Shown: positions 52,817-61,983 of the stretch, piece after piece
How positions within the stretch are numbered: position 1 is the first letter of the stretch
How the letters are laid out: the number at the start of each line of letters is the position of its first letter
From: Gemmatimonadota bacterium
Lineage (GTDB): Bacteria; Gemmatimonadota; Gemmatimonadetes; Palauibacterales; KS3-K002
DNA length: 64,000 nt
NCBI GenBank assembly: GCA_020344215.1
Contig: CP070815.1
Location: 526,799-590,798 of the forward strand
Direction of reading: 5' to 3'
Made by a program: the position numbers and the translations under genes
The notes under the pieces: generated by a model
The model's input: the letters and a program-made list of their open reading frames with translations, nothing else
What the model was told of the DNA's origin: nothing
Database searches by the model: none

Positions 52817-53833
52817 CTACTCCCGGCGGGCCGCGCTTACCGGCTCGATCTCGATCTCATCTCCCTGCTCCTTGCGCAGGGCGATGAGCGCTCCGCGTAC
52901 ACGGTAGGCGGTCGGCTCGCCGAGCGGGCCGGGGAAGGCGCACTCGACTACCGTGCCCGGCGTGAGGCCCAGGTCCAACAGCCGCCGGCGGCCCAAGCCC
53001 TCACAACGCAAGGCGAGGATCCGGCCCGCCTCGCCGGGCTCCAGTGACGACAGCCTGACCGGCGGTTGGACGGGGTGGGACAGTCCGGCCACAAACACAT
53101 TGCTGGCGAACACCGGCGCGAGCTCGCGCTCCTGCTCACCGTCCCAGACGACCAAGCGCTCTTTGCCGACCTGGCGAACCTCGATCTGCATGTCGAGGAC
53201 GAGACCGGCCGACACGATACCCGCGAGGGCCTCCGGCGGCTCGTCCTCGAGGTGCACGATCCTCGCCGGCCGGCCCACCGGCCAGTCGGTGAGTGCCGTG
53301 GCCTCGAGACTCTCCAACGCTCCGCTGCTCGTCGGTATCGGATCACCGTGCGGGTCCTGCTGGGGGTAACCGAGCTGAGCCTCTAGCTCGTCGACCTCCT
53401 CGGCAGTGAGAACATGCTCACGACGGTCCGCCGTGGCATGAACTTCCTCGAGAGGCATGCGCAGCTCATCGGCCAGATAGCGCTCCAGCAGCCGGTGGGC
53501 ACGGATTACCCGTAGAGCCGCCTTGCGACCCGACGGTGTGAGGCGCAGCCCGCGGCCCGTGGAGTGAGCTAGCCCGCCTTCCTCCATCCGCTCGATCATC
53601 TCCAGCGCCTGCCTCACGCTCACCCCCAGCTTGCCGGCCAGCGACTCCGGTGTGGCCAGCGTGCCCCGTAGCTCGCGGGCGTGAATATGCTTGAGAGCGT
53701 CCTCGATGAGCACTCGGTCGGCGAGCTGGTGGGTCTGGCGCCAGCGCGCCAGCAACCCGCGTCGCGGCCAGAAGAGGGCCAGTGCGAGCGCGGCAGCGAG
53801 AGTCGTCAGGAAGAGTCCGAGAGCCGCGGTCAT
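52817..53833 (-). CDS. Membrane-anchored DtxR-family regulator fused to FeoA domain
   Basis: 338 residues from the ATG at 53833 (AGGTGG 8 nt upstream). A hydrophobic helix spans about 3-20, then a DtxR-type winged helix ([20 protein letters not shown], with [20 protein letters not shown]) and a metal-binding/dimerisation helix region ([20 protein letters not shown]). Two SH3-like parts follow; the second ([20 protein letters not shown] ... [10 protein letters not shown]) is a FeoA domain. A DtxR-FeoA chain anchored in the membrane is unusual. It would repress its own iron operon when Fe2+ is high. It starts the feo operon, with operator-like palindromes upstream. Confidence 0.82.
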   Translation of the reverse strand: MTAALGLFLTTLAAALALALFWPRRGLLARWRQTHQLADRVLIEDALKHIHARELRGTLATPESLAGKLGVSVRQALEMIERMEEGGLAHSTGRGLRLTPSGRKAALRVIRAHRLLERYLADELRMPLEEVHATADRREHVLTAEEVDELEAQLGYPQQDPHGDPIPTSSGALESLEATALTDWPVGRPARIVHLEDEPPEALAGIVSAGLVLDMQIEVRQVGKERLVVWDGEQERELAPVFASNVFVAGLSHPVQPPVRLSSLEPGEAGRILALRCEGLGRRRLLDLGLTPGTVVECAFPGPLGEPTAYRVRGALIALRKEQGDEIEIEPVSAARRE

Positions 53834-53850
53834 GTTTAGCGCCACCTAAC
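53834..53850. promoter_or_regulatory. Second, degenerate DtxR-type half-palindrome
   Basis: GTTTAG-CGCCA-CCTAAC (plus strand) has imperfect inverted arms and covers the ribosome-binding region of the DtxR-FeoA gene. It resembles the better palindrome 8 nt farther upstream. Confidence 0.4.
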
Positions 53851-53857
53851 AGTGATC

Positions 53858-53873
53858 TTTAGGGTATCCTAAA
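53858..53873. promoter_or_regulatory. DtxR/IdeR-type operator of the feo operon
   Basis: Perfect palindromic arms TTTAGG / CCTAAA with a 4-nt GTAT centre, 25 nt before the DtxR-FeoA start. This fits the TTAGG...CCTAA style of DtxR-family iron boxes. It would give iron-dependent autoregulation of the split feo operon. Confidence 0.7.
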
Positions 53874-54097
53874 CATCAAATTTAGCCGCACCGCTCCACT
53901 TGGGCAACGGGCAGCGGATTCCTGAACGGTTAGGGGTGGGAAAGTTGAAGAAAGGGGGCGCTACGCGAGGGGGAGGGAGCCTCGGCCTGCGGGGCTAACG
54001 CTTTGGTGGGCGGCGAGTTAGGCGCGGTGTGGTGAGATTGGCGCAGCTGGCACCGGCCTTGCTCGTCACAGATGGTGGCGCAGCCAGGAGGTTACTC

Positions 54098-54556
54098 ATG
54101 CACAGATGGTCGTTTGTCCCGCTCGCTTTGCTCGTCGCGTCGTGTGCTGGGAGCACCGAACCTGGCGACATTTCGGTTTCTGTGGACACGGAGTTCCGTC
54201 TTTCACTCGGCCAGTCTGCGTTGGTCGAGGGCGCGGAGCTGTGGATCGAATTCAGAGCCGTGCCGGCGGACTCTCGCTGCCCGCCGTGGGCGTACTGCTT
54301 CTGGGCCGGCGATGCCGAGGTCGAGCTTGTGGTGTGGGAAGCCGGGTCGCTGAAGTGGAAGCGGAGGGACGTGGAGCTCCACACCAATCCAAGCGTCGGA
54401 CCGCTGGTGGTGACATTTGGCGTCTACGCCGTGCAGTTGGTGGGATTGGAGCCCGGCTTCAGAGCGGAAGGGAATCGGGAGTACGTTGTCACACTTCGTG
54501 TCCTCCGGCGGAGCCTCCAGCCCGGGGGCTCGGACTCCTCACAGGTGGCTGTGTAG
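54098..54556 (+). CDS. Small lipoprotein with DSRCP motif
   Basis: 152 residues from the ATG at 54098, preceded by AGGAGG with optimal spacing. The signal ends in LLVASCAG (lipobox). The mature protein is a beta-rich domain with the motif PADSRCPPWAYCFWAGDAEV, two cysteines that may form a disulfide. Similar small lipoproteins with 'DSRCP...C.WaG' are frequent but uncharacterised. The gene overlaps the convergent M20 gene by 18 nt. An in-frame start at 54029 lies before the ribosome-binding site and is rejected. Confidence 0.7.
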   Translation: MHRWSFVPLALLVASCAGSTEPGDISVSVDTEFRLSLGQSALVEGAELWIEFRAVPADSRCPPWAYCFWAGDAEVELVVWEAGSLKWKRRDVELHTNPSVGPLVVTFGVYAVQLVGLEPGFRAEGNREYVVTLRVLRRSLQPGGSDSSQVAV

Positions 54557-55687
54557 CCGGGCAGCGGCCTCGACCAGCACCCGGGCGCAGCTGACCAGCG
54601 AATCGAGATCGACCCACTCGACGTCGCCGTGTGCGCCTTCGCCGACCGGCCCGTAGAGCAAGGCCGGTACGCCGGCGGCGTTGAAGACCGCGGCGTCGGT
54701 CCAGTAGGCGGCGCCGGTCTCTTCGGGTCTCGCGCCAGTGATCCTCTTGTGTGCCTCGCGCAGGCAGCGGGCGATGGGTTCATCGCTGTTGCAGACGAGG
54801 GGTGAGCGTTGGAAGAAGCAGTCGATCTCCGCCGTCTCACCGGCAGCGTCCACCGCTTCCTGCATCTCGGATTCGATCTGCTCGAGCGTCTCACCCGGAA
54901 GGGTTCGGCGTTCGACCTTCAGGCGACACTCGGGCGCGTAGGTGCTGATGCCGACGCCGCCCTCGATCAGGGCGCAGTGGAGGGAGGCCGGGCCGAGGTC
55001 GGGATGGATTCGCAGGCGCAGCGTTTCCTCCTCGAAGCGTTCCAGTTCCGTAATGATCCGACCCATCTTGCCGATGGCGCTCACGCCCAAGTCCCAGCGG
55101 CTGCCGTGGGCCGCCTGCCCGTGGGTGACCAACTGGCTCCAGACGAAGCCCTTGTGGGTCAGGATGAGCTGCCCCTCGGTGGGCTCGGTGACGATACATG
55201 CGTCGGCCTCGTGTCGAGCGACGAAGTGGTCGGCGCCGATACTCGAGTGCTCCTCGTCGACCACGAGCGCAAGCAGCACGCGGCCCTCGAAGTCTGCCTC
55301 GTTCAGCGCGACCGTCGCGGCCATGGCGGCGGCGGCCCCGCCCTTCATATCGTAGCTCCCGCGGCCGTAGACGCGCCGCCCTTCCAGGCGCGGCTCGAAG
55401 GGTGGGATCGTCATGCCGGCGGTGCTCACGGTGTCGGTGTGGGCGCAGAGAACGAGGCTGGGTCCGGCCTCTTCGCCGACCTGGGCCACGACGTTCGGCC
55501 GGCCGGGGGCGACCTCCTCGAGCCAGGCGTTCAAGCCGCGGGCGGTCAGCCAGTCGCGGGCGAACTCGGCGATGGCGGCCTCGCCCTCCGATTCATCGGG
55601 TGCGAGCGTGGGGTTCACCGAGGGGATGCGGATGAGCTCCTGTAATAGCGCGAGTAGCGCGGTGTCGGAAAGGATGTCAGGTTGCAT
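54539..55687 (-). CDS. M20-family metallopeptidase (ArgE/DapE-like)
   Basis: 382 residues from the ATG at 55687. The metal ligands appear as LCAHTDTVS (His, Asp), GRGSYDMKGG (Asp), VDEEHSSIGADH (Glu-Glu) and a C-terminal His in GEGAHGDVEW. These are the M20 deacylase/dipeptidase motifs. It hydrolyses an N-acyl or peptide bond in the cytoplasm; acetylornithine deacetylase, succinyl-diaminopimelate desuccinylase and general peptidase activity cannot be separated. No signal peptide. It is a single gene, convergent with the small lipoprotein. Confidence 0.88.
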   Translation of the reverse strand: MQPDILSDTALLALLQELIRIPSVNPTLAPDESEGEAAIAEFARDWLTARGLNAWLEEVAPGRPNVVAQVGEEAGPSLVLCAHTDTVSTAGMTIPPFEPRLEGRRVYGRGSYDMKGGAAAAMAATVALNEADFEGRVLLALVVDEEHSSIGADHFVARHEADACIVTEPTEGQLILTHKGFVWSQLVTHGQAAHGSRWDLGVSAIGKMGRIITELERFEEETLRLRIHPDLGPASLHCALIEGGVGISTYAPECRLKVERRTLPGETLEQIESEMQEAVDAAGETAEIDCFFQRSPLVCNSDEPIARCLREAHKRITGARPEETGAAYWTDAAVFNAAGVPALLYGPVGEGAHGDVEWVDLDSLVSCARVLVEAAARLHSHL

Positions 55688-55838
55688 CGCACGTCTCCTG
55701 GTGGCGGCGGGCCCAGCCGAGTGGGCCACGCATTGACGACGGCCCGGGAACCGCCAGACTATAGCCAGCCCGCGGGAGCGGAGAAAGAAGCGGAACGCGT
55801 CAGGTTCACGACAGGTCGACGATCGGCGGAGTACTACG

Positions 55839-56486
55839 TTGAAGGTATTTCTCGAGTGGTTGTCTCTGGGAGCAGCGCGATGGCTACTCAGGCCGGTGCT
55901 CAGGCTGTCGCTGCGCTACGTCGACGTCGAGGACCCTTGGGAGCCGACGGACAGGCCGGTGCGCTTCTGGGCGCTGGGAGCAGGCTCGGTGAAACGCTTC
56001 TCTTGGTACTTCGAGGGGGAGAGCTCGGTCCGTATCTCGTTCATCGACGAGCTGTGCGACTGGCTGCTGGGTTGTGAGCAAGTAACCGACCCGGATCTCT
56101 TCCACGAGGCCGACTACTGGCAGCACCCGAGCACGTTCGAGCAGCTGCGCAAAGGCGACTGCGAGGACTTCGCGCTCTGGGCGTGGCGCAAGTTGAGCGA
56201 GATGGGTATCGAGGCGCGGTTCTTCACCGGCCGTCGCGCCGATGCGCCGGCGGACAGCTGGCACGCGTGGGTGGTCTACCGGATGGACAGCGTGGACTAC
56301 CTGTTGGAGAGCATCGCGCCGAGCCGCCAGGAGATGTTGCGGCTGCTGGAGGATGTTCGCTCCCAGTACATCCCGCACTTTTCCGTGGGGAAGGACTTCC
56401 GACCCCAGGCCTACGGAGGGTACCTGCTATACCTGAAGGAGGGCGGGCTGCGCGCCAAGGAGGCGGTGCCGCCGACGATCGGCTAG
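55839..56486 (+). CDS. Transglutaminase-like cysteine-protease-fold protein
   Basis: 215 residues. KGDCEDFALWAW (Cys about 108) and DSWHAWVVY (His about 142), with a following Asp in MDSVDYLLES, match the Cys-His-Asp triad of bacterial transglutaminase-like (BTLCP) domains. A start at the TTG 55839 is used: GGCGGAG lies 7 nt upstream, and no ATG fits. Such proteins hydrolyse or modify peptides, sometimes in peptidoglycan or periplasmic proteins; an export signal is not clear here, so location is uncertain. It is convergent with the TPR gene, 7 nt apart. Confidence 0.72.
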   Translation: MKVFLEWLSLGAARWLLRPVLRLSLRYVDVEDPWEPTDRPVRFWALGAGSVKRFSWYFEGESSVRISFIDELCDWLLGCEQVTDPDLFHEADYWQHPSTFEQLRKGDCEDFALWAWRKLSEMGIEARFFTGRRADAPADSWHAWVVYRMDSVDYLLESIAPSRQEMLRLLEDVRSQYIPHFSVGKDFRPQAYGGYLLYLKEGGLRAKEAVPPTIG

Positions 56487-56493
56487 CCGCGGG

Positions 56494-58848
56494 CTAGCCG
56501 GCCACCCGCTCGCCGCGCAGTCGCTCCAGCGCCCGGCGTGCCGTCTCGACGCGGGGCTGGAGGTGCTCGTCGGCGTCACCCCACAGCTCCAGGAAGCGGG
56601 CGTAGGAGCGGACCGCTTCGTCCAGCTCACCGCGCTTCTCGTGGAGTTGGGCGCGGTCGTAGTAACCCAGGGGCTCCAACCACGGGATCCAGTAGAGCGA
56701 TCCATAGATGTTGATCGCTTCTTCCTCGCCGCCCCGCTCTGCGAGGAGTCGGGCGAGCCAGTAGCGATCGATGTTGCGCACTGCGTTCCAGGTGGCGTTG
56801 ATCATGGCGAGCCCGCGCCCGAGCTGGTCGATGGCGCTGTCGATGCTGTCGTGTGCGGCGGCGATGCGGCCGCGTAGCGTCAAGGCGCGCCCCCGAAGCG
56901 AGCGGGCGGCAGCGGAGTCTCCCGCGGCGAGCAGGGAATCGGCTTGTGCCTCGAATCCGGCGATGACGGCGGCGGCATCCTCACCTCGGCCATCCCGGGC
57001 CGCCGCCACGGCCAGAGCTGGAACACTATCTCGGTAGCGGACGGCAAGACGTCTGATCAGCTGCTCCGAGGTCGAGTCGACGGCGATCCCCATCTCGCGG
57101 GCGTTGGCCAAGACGTTGAGGGTCGGCAGGTCGATCGCGCCACCGGCCAAGGCCATGCTGTGCTGGAGGAGGTCGACCGCGATCTCGACCTGGCCATGCC
57201 TCAGATGGCGGAGCGCGAGCAACCAGAGGCCCATTTGGCGGTCCTCGTTGGAGAAGCGGGGGTCGGCGGCCTTGAGGGCGAGCATCTGGTACAGCGGTAG
57301 CGAGCCACCTGCGCCTCGCAACCTGCCAAGCGTCCAATAGAGTAGATCAGCGCTTGCCGTGTCGAGAGCGGCGGCGGCGCGGGCCGAGTCGGCGGGCGAC
57401 CCGAACTGGAGCGCCGTGAGCAGGCTGAAGGCCTGGGCGTACGTCGATGTCGAGTCGAGGGCGAGGTAACGGTCGGTCCTGTCGCGGGCGCGCATCGAAT
57501 CACCCTGCAGGTAGGCGATCTCGATCAGATGGATGAGGGCTGGCGCGAAGTTCGGGTCGAGCTCCAGAGTCCGCTCTAATGGCTCGGTGGCGGAAGTGAT
57601 CGGCTGGCCTACCTGGGCGCCCATGTGGAAGAGGGCGTCGCCCAGGCCGTGCCACGCCTCCAGGTCGTCCGGATAGCGGGCGGTGAGGTTCTGGAAGAGC
57701 GGGATCGCCTGCAGCGACCCATCGACGTCGGCCAGCTTCCAGCCGCGAATCAACAAGCTGTCGCGGGCCGACAACCCCTGGCTGTGGCGCTCGGCCGCGG
57801 TGAGGTGTCTGGGCAGCTCGTGCGAGCCGAGGCCGAAGGACCAGCCGTAGGCGTGCGCCAGCCGGAAGTGGGCGACGGCGAACGTCGAGTCATGCTGGAC
57901 CGCCCGGTTGAGCGCTTCCTGTGCCTCGTTGAACTGGGAGTTCCGGAAGGCCTGCTCCCCCTCGAGGTAAGCGCGGAGCGCCGGTATCGAGCTGGTCGTA
58001 AGGGCCGACAGGCGGATGTCGGGCACGTCGTCGCCCTGCCAGGCTGAGCGTAGCAGGTCGAGGGTGAGGCGATCCACCAGCTTCGTCATCTGGTCTTCGG
58101 CCCCCTCGACGGCGGCCGAGGCCTCCTTGCGCAGCCAACGGACGGAATAAATGTCGGCCGACAGCCGGACCGAGTTCGCCCCGATCTTTATCATGCTGCC
58201 CAGGATCACCCGGCTCGCCCCCAACTGCCCGGCCACCTCGGCGGCGATCTCCGGCTCCGGCAGTTCGTCGGGATCGTTCGCCAGACGGTGCCAGCGGTTG
58301 AGGACGGCACGCGGGTCGGAGGAGGTGAACTGGCCCGTGGCGTCGAGCGCCGTGGCCAGCAGGTCGACCAGACCTTCACGCCACAGCTCGAGGTCGTCCC
58401 CCACGATGTGGAAGGGCATGACCGCCACGGCGTCCGGCCGAAGCTGCGTCCCCCGGATGCGTAGCCAGACGACGGTCGCCCCAAGGCTACCCAGAGCGAC
58501 GAAGGCGAGCACGCCGCCGAGAATAGCCAGCCTCCAGGTGAATAGCTGCTGGATCCCATCTCTCCCGGGATCGCTCGCCTCGGCCGCACCGCCGGCCCCC
58601 GCGTCGCCTTCCGGGTGCTCGGCCTGTGACCGCGCTTGCATCAACGCCGTGATGAAGACAATCGGCAATCCGATGAGCAGCAGGCCCACCGCAGCGGGAA
58701 AGAACCAGCTCGGCAGGCCGAACCTCGATATGAGCAGGTCGATGGCCTCGAGAACGGCCCAAGATACGAGCAGGTAGGCGCCCACGACGCGCACCAGTGG
58801 TGCCGGGCGCAAGCGCTCAAAGAGGTTCTTGATGCCGATCGTGATCAT
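56494..58848 (-). CDS. TPR protein with three-helix membrane module and TolB-like domain
   Basis: 784 residues. Helices at about 19-40, 48-70 and 107-130 (LPSWFFPAAVGLLLIGLPIV, FTWRLAILGGVLAFVALG) form the membrane module shared with the small protein at 16538-17008. A TolB_N/CadC-like region follows (AVMPFHIVGDDLELWREGLV), then about ten TPR-like helical repeats (LRAYLEGEQAFRNSQFNEAQ ... VAHFRLAHAYGW). In related phyla this C-terminal part is often fused to a Ser/Thr kinase; here no kinase domain is seen. Likely scaffolding of signalling or stress complexes at the membrane; details unknown. Confidence 0.72.
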   Translation of the reverse strand: MITIGIKNLFERLRPAPLVRVVGAYLLVSWAVLEAIDLLISRFGLPSWFFPAAVGLLLIGLPIVFITALMQARSQAEHPEGDAGAGGAAEASDPGRDGIQQLFTWRLAILGGVLAFVALGSLGATVVWLRIRGTQLRPDAVAVMPFHIVGDDLELWREGLVDLLATALDATGQFTSSDPRAVLNRWHRLANDPDELPEPEIAAEVAGQLGASRVILGSMIKIGANSVRLSADIYSVRWLRKEASAAVEGAEDQMTKLVDRLTLDLLRSAWQGDDVPDIRLSALTTSSIPALRAYLEGEQAFRNSQFNEAQEALNRAVQHDSTFAVAHFRLAHAYGWSFGLGSHELPRHLTAAERHSQGLSARDSLLIRGWKLADVDGSLQAIPLFQNLTARYPDDLEAWHGLGDALFHMGAQVGQPITSATEPLERTLELDPNFAPALIHLIEIAYLQGDSMRARDRTDRYLALDSTSTYAQAFSLLTALQFGSPADSARAAAALDTASADLLYWTLGRLRGAGGSLPLYQMLALKAADPRFSNEDRQMGLWLLALRHLRHGQVEIAVDLLQHSMALAGGAIDLPTLNVLANAREMGIAVDSTSEQLIRRLAVRYRDSVPALAVAAARDGRGEDAAAVIAGFEAQADSLLAAGDSAAARSLRGRALTLRGRIAAAHDSIDSAIDQLGRGLAMINATWNAVRNIDRYWLARLLAERGGEEEAINIYGSLYWIPWLEPLGYYDRAQLHEKRGELDEAVRSYARFLELWGDADEHLQPRVETARRALERLRGERVAG

Positions 58849-58857
58849 GGCTCCTGA

Positions 58858-58880
58858 CTGCCGGCCCGGTTGGCCGGCAG
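58858..58880. repeat. Perfect hairpin upstream of the TPR gene
   Basis: CTGCCGGCC / GGCCGGCAG with a 5-nt CGGTT loop, 10 nt before the TPR start on the minus strand. No U-tract. It may affect translation of that gene. Confidence 0.4.
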
Positions 58881-59116
58881 AGTCGTGTCACGCTCCGACG
58901 CCGGAGGTACGGTACTGCCGAGCGACAGCGCTCTGTATCAAACGCTGCCTAGCCAAAACATCTGTTCCAGGCCCCGGGTTCGGGAAATTCCGCGCCCCCA
59001 CGCGTCTTTGACTCATGTCGTCTGCACGGGTTCCAGCTTCTCCCTGCATAAGAACGTGTTCTACGCCCTGCGGGTTCTCGGAGTTCCGGGGCCGGCGTCT
59101 GGGGCTCTGGATCATA

Positions 59117-59167
59117 CGACGAGCCGCACCGGGGTGCCAGCGCGGCTCATCGTGGTGCGGCTCGTCG
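59117..59167 (-). terminator. Long inverted repeat after the molybdoenzyme operon
   Basis: Perfect 14-bp arms CGACGAGCCGCACC (59117-59130) and GGTGCGGCTCGTCG (59154-59167) with a 23-nt loop, 12 nt downstream of the large-subunit stop. No T-run on the 3' side, so termination is uncertain. Confidence 0.4.
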
Positions 59168-59178
59168 CAGCGCAGCGG

Positions 59179-61308
59179 CTAAGTGCTGCGGAGGTCCTCG
59201 GGTCGGATCGGCAAGCGCCGGACGCGCACGCCCGTCGCCCTGAAGACCGCGTTGGCGACGGCCGGCCCGATGGGGGGCAGCGGTGGTTCGCCGATGCCGC
59301 TCGGGTTCTCTGAGTTCTTGATGTAGTGGACCTCGATCTCCGGCATCTCGCTGATGCGGAGCAGCGGGTAGTCGTGGAAGTTGCTCTGCACCACGCGACC
59401 TTCGTCGATGGTGATCTCGCCTTTGAGGGCCGCGGTGAGTCCGATGACGATGGCACCCTCCGCCTGAGCAGCGAGATCGTCCGGGTTGACGACGATTCCG
59501 CAGTCCACCGCGCAGACGACGCGGTGTACCCGCACCGAGCCGTCATCTCGCACCGAGACTTCCGCCACCTCAGCCGCCCAGGTCCCGAACGAGCGGTGAA
59601 GCGCGACACCCTGATGGTGGCCGCTGGGTAGCGACTGACCCCAGCCGGCTTTCTCCGCCGCCAGCTCGAGCACGCCGCGATGACGCGGCTCGTCGTCCAG
59701 CATCCGCATGCGGAACGCGACCGGGTCCATTTCGGCAGCCGCCGCGAGCTCGTCGATGAAGCACTCGTTGGCGAAAGGTGTCTGCGTGTTGTAAACCGAG
59801 CGGAAGTAGCTGACGGGTACGGCCGTGTTCGCCATGCAGTAGTCGACGCGGCAGTTGGGTATCGCGTAGGGCAGCTCGGTGGCACCGCTGGTCGCCTCGC
59901 CGGCCGCCTGCCGCAGGTCTCCGCCGTGCAGCGTCGCGGCGATGGAGTGAGCGACGACCCGGTGCTTCCATGCCACCAAGTTGCCCGAGCCGTCGAGCCC
60001 GGCGCTCAAGATGTGGCGACTCGCCGGCCGGTAGAAGTCGTGATGCATGTCGTCTTCACGCGTCCAGACGACCTTCACCGGGGCGCCCGCCGCCTTCGAG
60101 ACGTAAACTGCCTCGACCACGAAGTCGGGCATGAGCCGGCGACCGAAGCCGCCGCCGCTGAAGTCGATGTTCAGGGCGACGTTCTCGGGCGCGTAGCCGA
60201 ACGTCGCGGCGACCACACCGTGTGCCCACTGGGGCGCCTGGGTGGGAGCCCAGATCTCGCAGCGTTCGTCGCGAGCGTGGGCCGTGCAATTCATCGGTTC
60301 GAGTGGCGCGTGAGCGAGGTAGGGCACATCATAGACCGCGTTCAGCACCCGGTCAGCCCCAGCCAGCGCGGCCTCGACGTCGCCGTCGTCGCGCGTGGCG
60401 TACCCCTCTTCCCCCTGCTTCTCGTCGAAGAGCTCGGCGATCTTCGCGCTGCTCAAGTCCGCCGCTTCGCCGTAGTCGAACTTGCAGTTGAGCGCCCGGC
60501 GGCCCTTCATCGCCGCCCAGGTGGACTCGGCGAGCACCGCGACGCCGGTCGGCACCTCGACGACGCCGCGCACGCCCTCGACCGCCCTGGCGGCGGCCTC
60601 GTCGTAGCCCGTCACCGTTCCGCCGAACACCGGGCAGCGGGCAACGCAGGCGTAGAGCATCCCTGGCAGCTTCACGTCCATGCCGAAGGTCAGGCTGCCT
60701 TGCACGCGCGCCGGGTGGTCGAGCCGCGGGGTCGGCTTCCCGATGATGTGGAAGTCCTCCGGGTCCTTGAACGCCGGGTAGTTGGGGACCGGCAGGGTCG
60801 CCGCCTTCTCAGCCAGCTCGCCGTAAGAGAGGGAGCGGCCGGACGCCTCGTGGATGACCGTGCCCAGCGAGGCGCGGCAGCTGGCCGCCTCGACACCCCA
60901 GGCCTCGGCCGCGGCGGCGGTGAGCATGCTGCGCGCCGTGGCGCCCGCCGTGCGCAGCGGCACCCAGGAGGTTCGTATCGAAGTACTGCCGCCCGCCGTC
61001 TGCGACCCGTAGACCTGAGGGTCGACGGCTGGGAGGAACACACGCTCGAACTTCGGCCACTCGATGTCCAGCTCGTCGGCGAGGATCATCGGCAGGGCGG
61101 TGCGCGCGCCCTGACCCATGTCGGGCCGGTGCACCCAGAACGTGACCGCGCCGTCGGGACCGATCCGCAGCCAGGCGTTCGTCAACGGCTGGGCGGCGGC
61201 GTAGCCGTCAGGCTTGAGCGGGAGGTAAAAGCCGAGCACCAGCCCCGTTCCCGCCACACCGGTGATCTTCAGGAAATCGCGCCGGCTGACTTTGGTGATC
61301 GTAACCAT
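59179..61308 (-). CDS. Xanthine dehydrogenase-family molybdopterin-binding subunit, Tat-exported (IorB-like)
   Basis: 709 residues from the ATG at 61308, directly after AGGAGG. The N-terminus has a twin-arginine signal ([10 protein letters not shown]), so it is exported folded. The body follows the isoquinoline 1-oxidoreductase beta-subunit type: [36 protein letters not shown] (molybdenum-pterin loop) and [17 protein letters not shown] with the catalytic Glu region near the end. It oxidises N-heterocycles or aldehydes, passing electrons to the Fe-S partner encoded upstream. Substrate unknown. A much longer in-frame start is rejected since it overlaps the partner gene. Confidence 0.88.
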   Translation of the reverse strand: MVTITKVSRRDFLKITGVAGTGLVLGFYLPLKPDGYAAAQPLTNAWLRIGPDGAVTFWVHRPDMGQGARTALPMILADELDIEWPKFERVFLPAVDPQVYGSQTAGGSTSIRTSWVPLRTAGATARSMLTAAAAEAWGVEAASCRASLGTVIHEASGRSLSYGELAEKAATLPVPNYPAFKDPEDFHIIGKPTPRLDHPARVQGSLTFGMDVKLPGMLYACVARCPVFGGTVTGYDEAAARAVEGVRGVVEVPTGVAVLAESTWAAMKGRRALNCKFDYGEAADLSSAKIAELFDEKQGEEGYATRDDGDVEAALAGADRVLNAVYDVPYLAHAPLEPMNCTAHARDERCEIWAPTQAPQWAHGVVAATFGYAPENVALNIDFSGGGFGRRLMPDFVVEAVYVSKAAGAPVKVVWTREDDMHHDFYRPASRHILSAGLDGSGNLVAWKHRVVAHSIAATLHGGDLRQAAGEATSGATELPYAIPNCRVDYCMANTAVPVSYFRSVYNTQTPFANECFIDELAAAAEMDPVAFRMRMLDDEPRHRGVLELAAEKAGWGQSLPSGHHQGVALHRSFGTWAAEVAEVSVRDDGSVRVHRVVCAVDCGIVVNPDDLAAQAEGAIVIGLTAALKGEITIDEGRVVQSNFHDYPLLRISEMPEIEVHYIKNSENPSGIGEPPLPPIGPAVANAVFRATGVRVRRLPIRPEDLRST

Positions 61309-61309
61309 G

Positions 61310-61768
61310 TCACACCTCCTCGGCGGCGCGGTGGATGGCGCGGCGGATCCGCTGGTAGGTCCCGCAGCGACACAAGTGGGGCGACATCGCCTCATCGATG
61401 TCGGCGTCGCTGGGCCGCGGGTTCCGCGCGAGCAGCGCCGCGGCGCCCATGATCTGGCCGACCTGGCAGTAACCGCACTGCGGCACCTGCTCCGCGATCC
61501 ACGCCTGCTGCACGGGATGCTCGCCGTTTCCCGACAGACCCTCGATCGTGGTGATCTCACTGCCCTCGGCGCTCGAGACCGGGATCGAGCACGAGGGCAC
61601 GGGGTCGCCGTCCATGTGGACTGTACAGGTGCGACAAAGGCCGGCGCCGCAGCAGAACTTGGTGCCGGTGAGACCGATCGTGTCGCGCAGCACCCAGAGC
61701 AGCGGGGTGTCCGGGTCGACGTTCACGGTGTGGCTCTCACCGTTGACCTGTAAAGTGAATCGAGCCAT
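61310..61768 (-). CDS. (2Fe-2S) small subunit of the molybdoenzyme (IorA-like)
   Basis: 152 residues from the ATG at 61768 (AAGGAG 7 nt upstream). The plant-type ferredoxin cluster lies in [19 protein letters not shown] with the fourth Cys in VPSCS; the second cluster is [11 protein letters not shown] and [11 protein letters not shown]. This is the IorA/XdhC-type Fe-S subunit. It ends 1 nt before the large subunit. It has no own export signal, so it would be carried out by the Tat signal of its partner. Confidence 0.92.
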   Translation of the reverse strand: MARFTLQVNGESHTVNVDPDTPLLWVLRDTIGLTGTKFCCGAGLCRTCTVHMDGDPVPSCSIPVSSAEGSEITTIEGLSGNGEHPVQQAWIAEQVPQCGYCQVGQIMGAAALLARNPRPSDADIDEAMSPHLCRCGTYQRIRRAIHRAAEEV

Positions 61769-61931
61769 ACGCACACTCCTTCGGGTCGAGGCGCTGGGCC
61801 CCTTGCGATTGGGCGCGCACGAGGTGGCGGCGGAGCAGCGCCCAGCTCCGGCGCGCGGGCAAGAAACTCACGATGTGGCTACGGCAATATGCGATCCGCA
61901 GCGCCGGCTAACAACGATCGGTGAAAGTGAA

Positions 61932-61959
61932 GCGGGCGGTGGCTTGCGCCACCGCCCGC
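61932..61959 (-). terminator. Terminator hairpin after the PDZ membrane-protein gene
   Basis: 12-bp stem GCGGGCGGTGGC / GCCACCGCCCGC with TTGC loop, 25 nt after the 61984 stop; followed on the minus strand by TTCACTTTCAC. Its stem shares GGGCGGTGG/CCACCGCCC with the hairpin at 63345-63381. Confidence 0.6.
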
Positions 61960-61983
61960 ACGCTTCTTTGCCCGGGCGCGGCG

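Noticed and set aside
59680..61452. 590-codon open frame antisense to the molybdoenzyme subunit
   Set aside because: Low-complexity Arg/His/Val composition and no recognisable domain; the opposite strand has clear Mo-pterin and Tat motifs.
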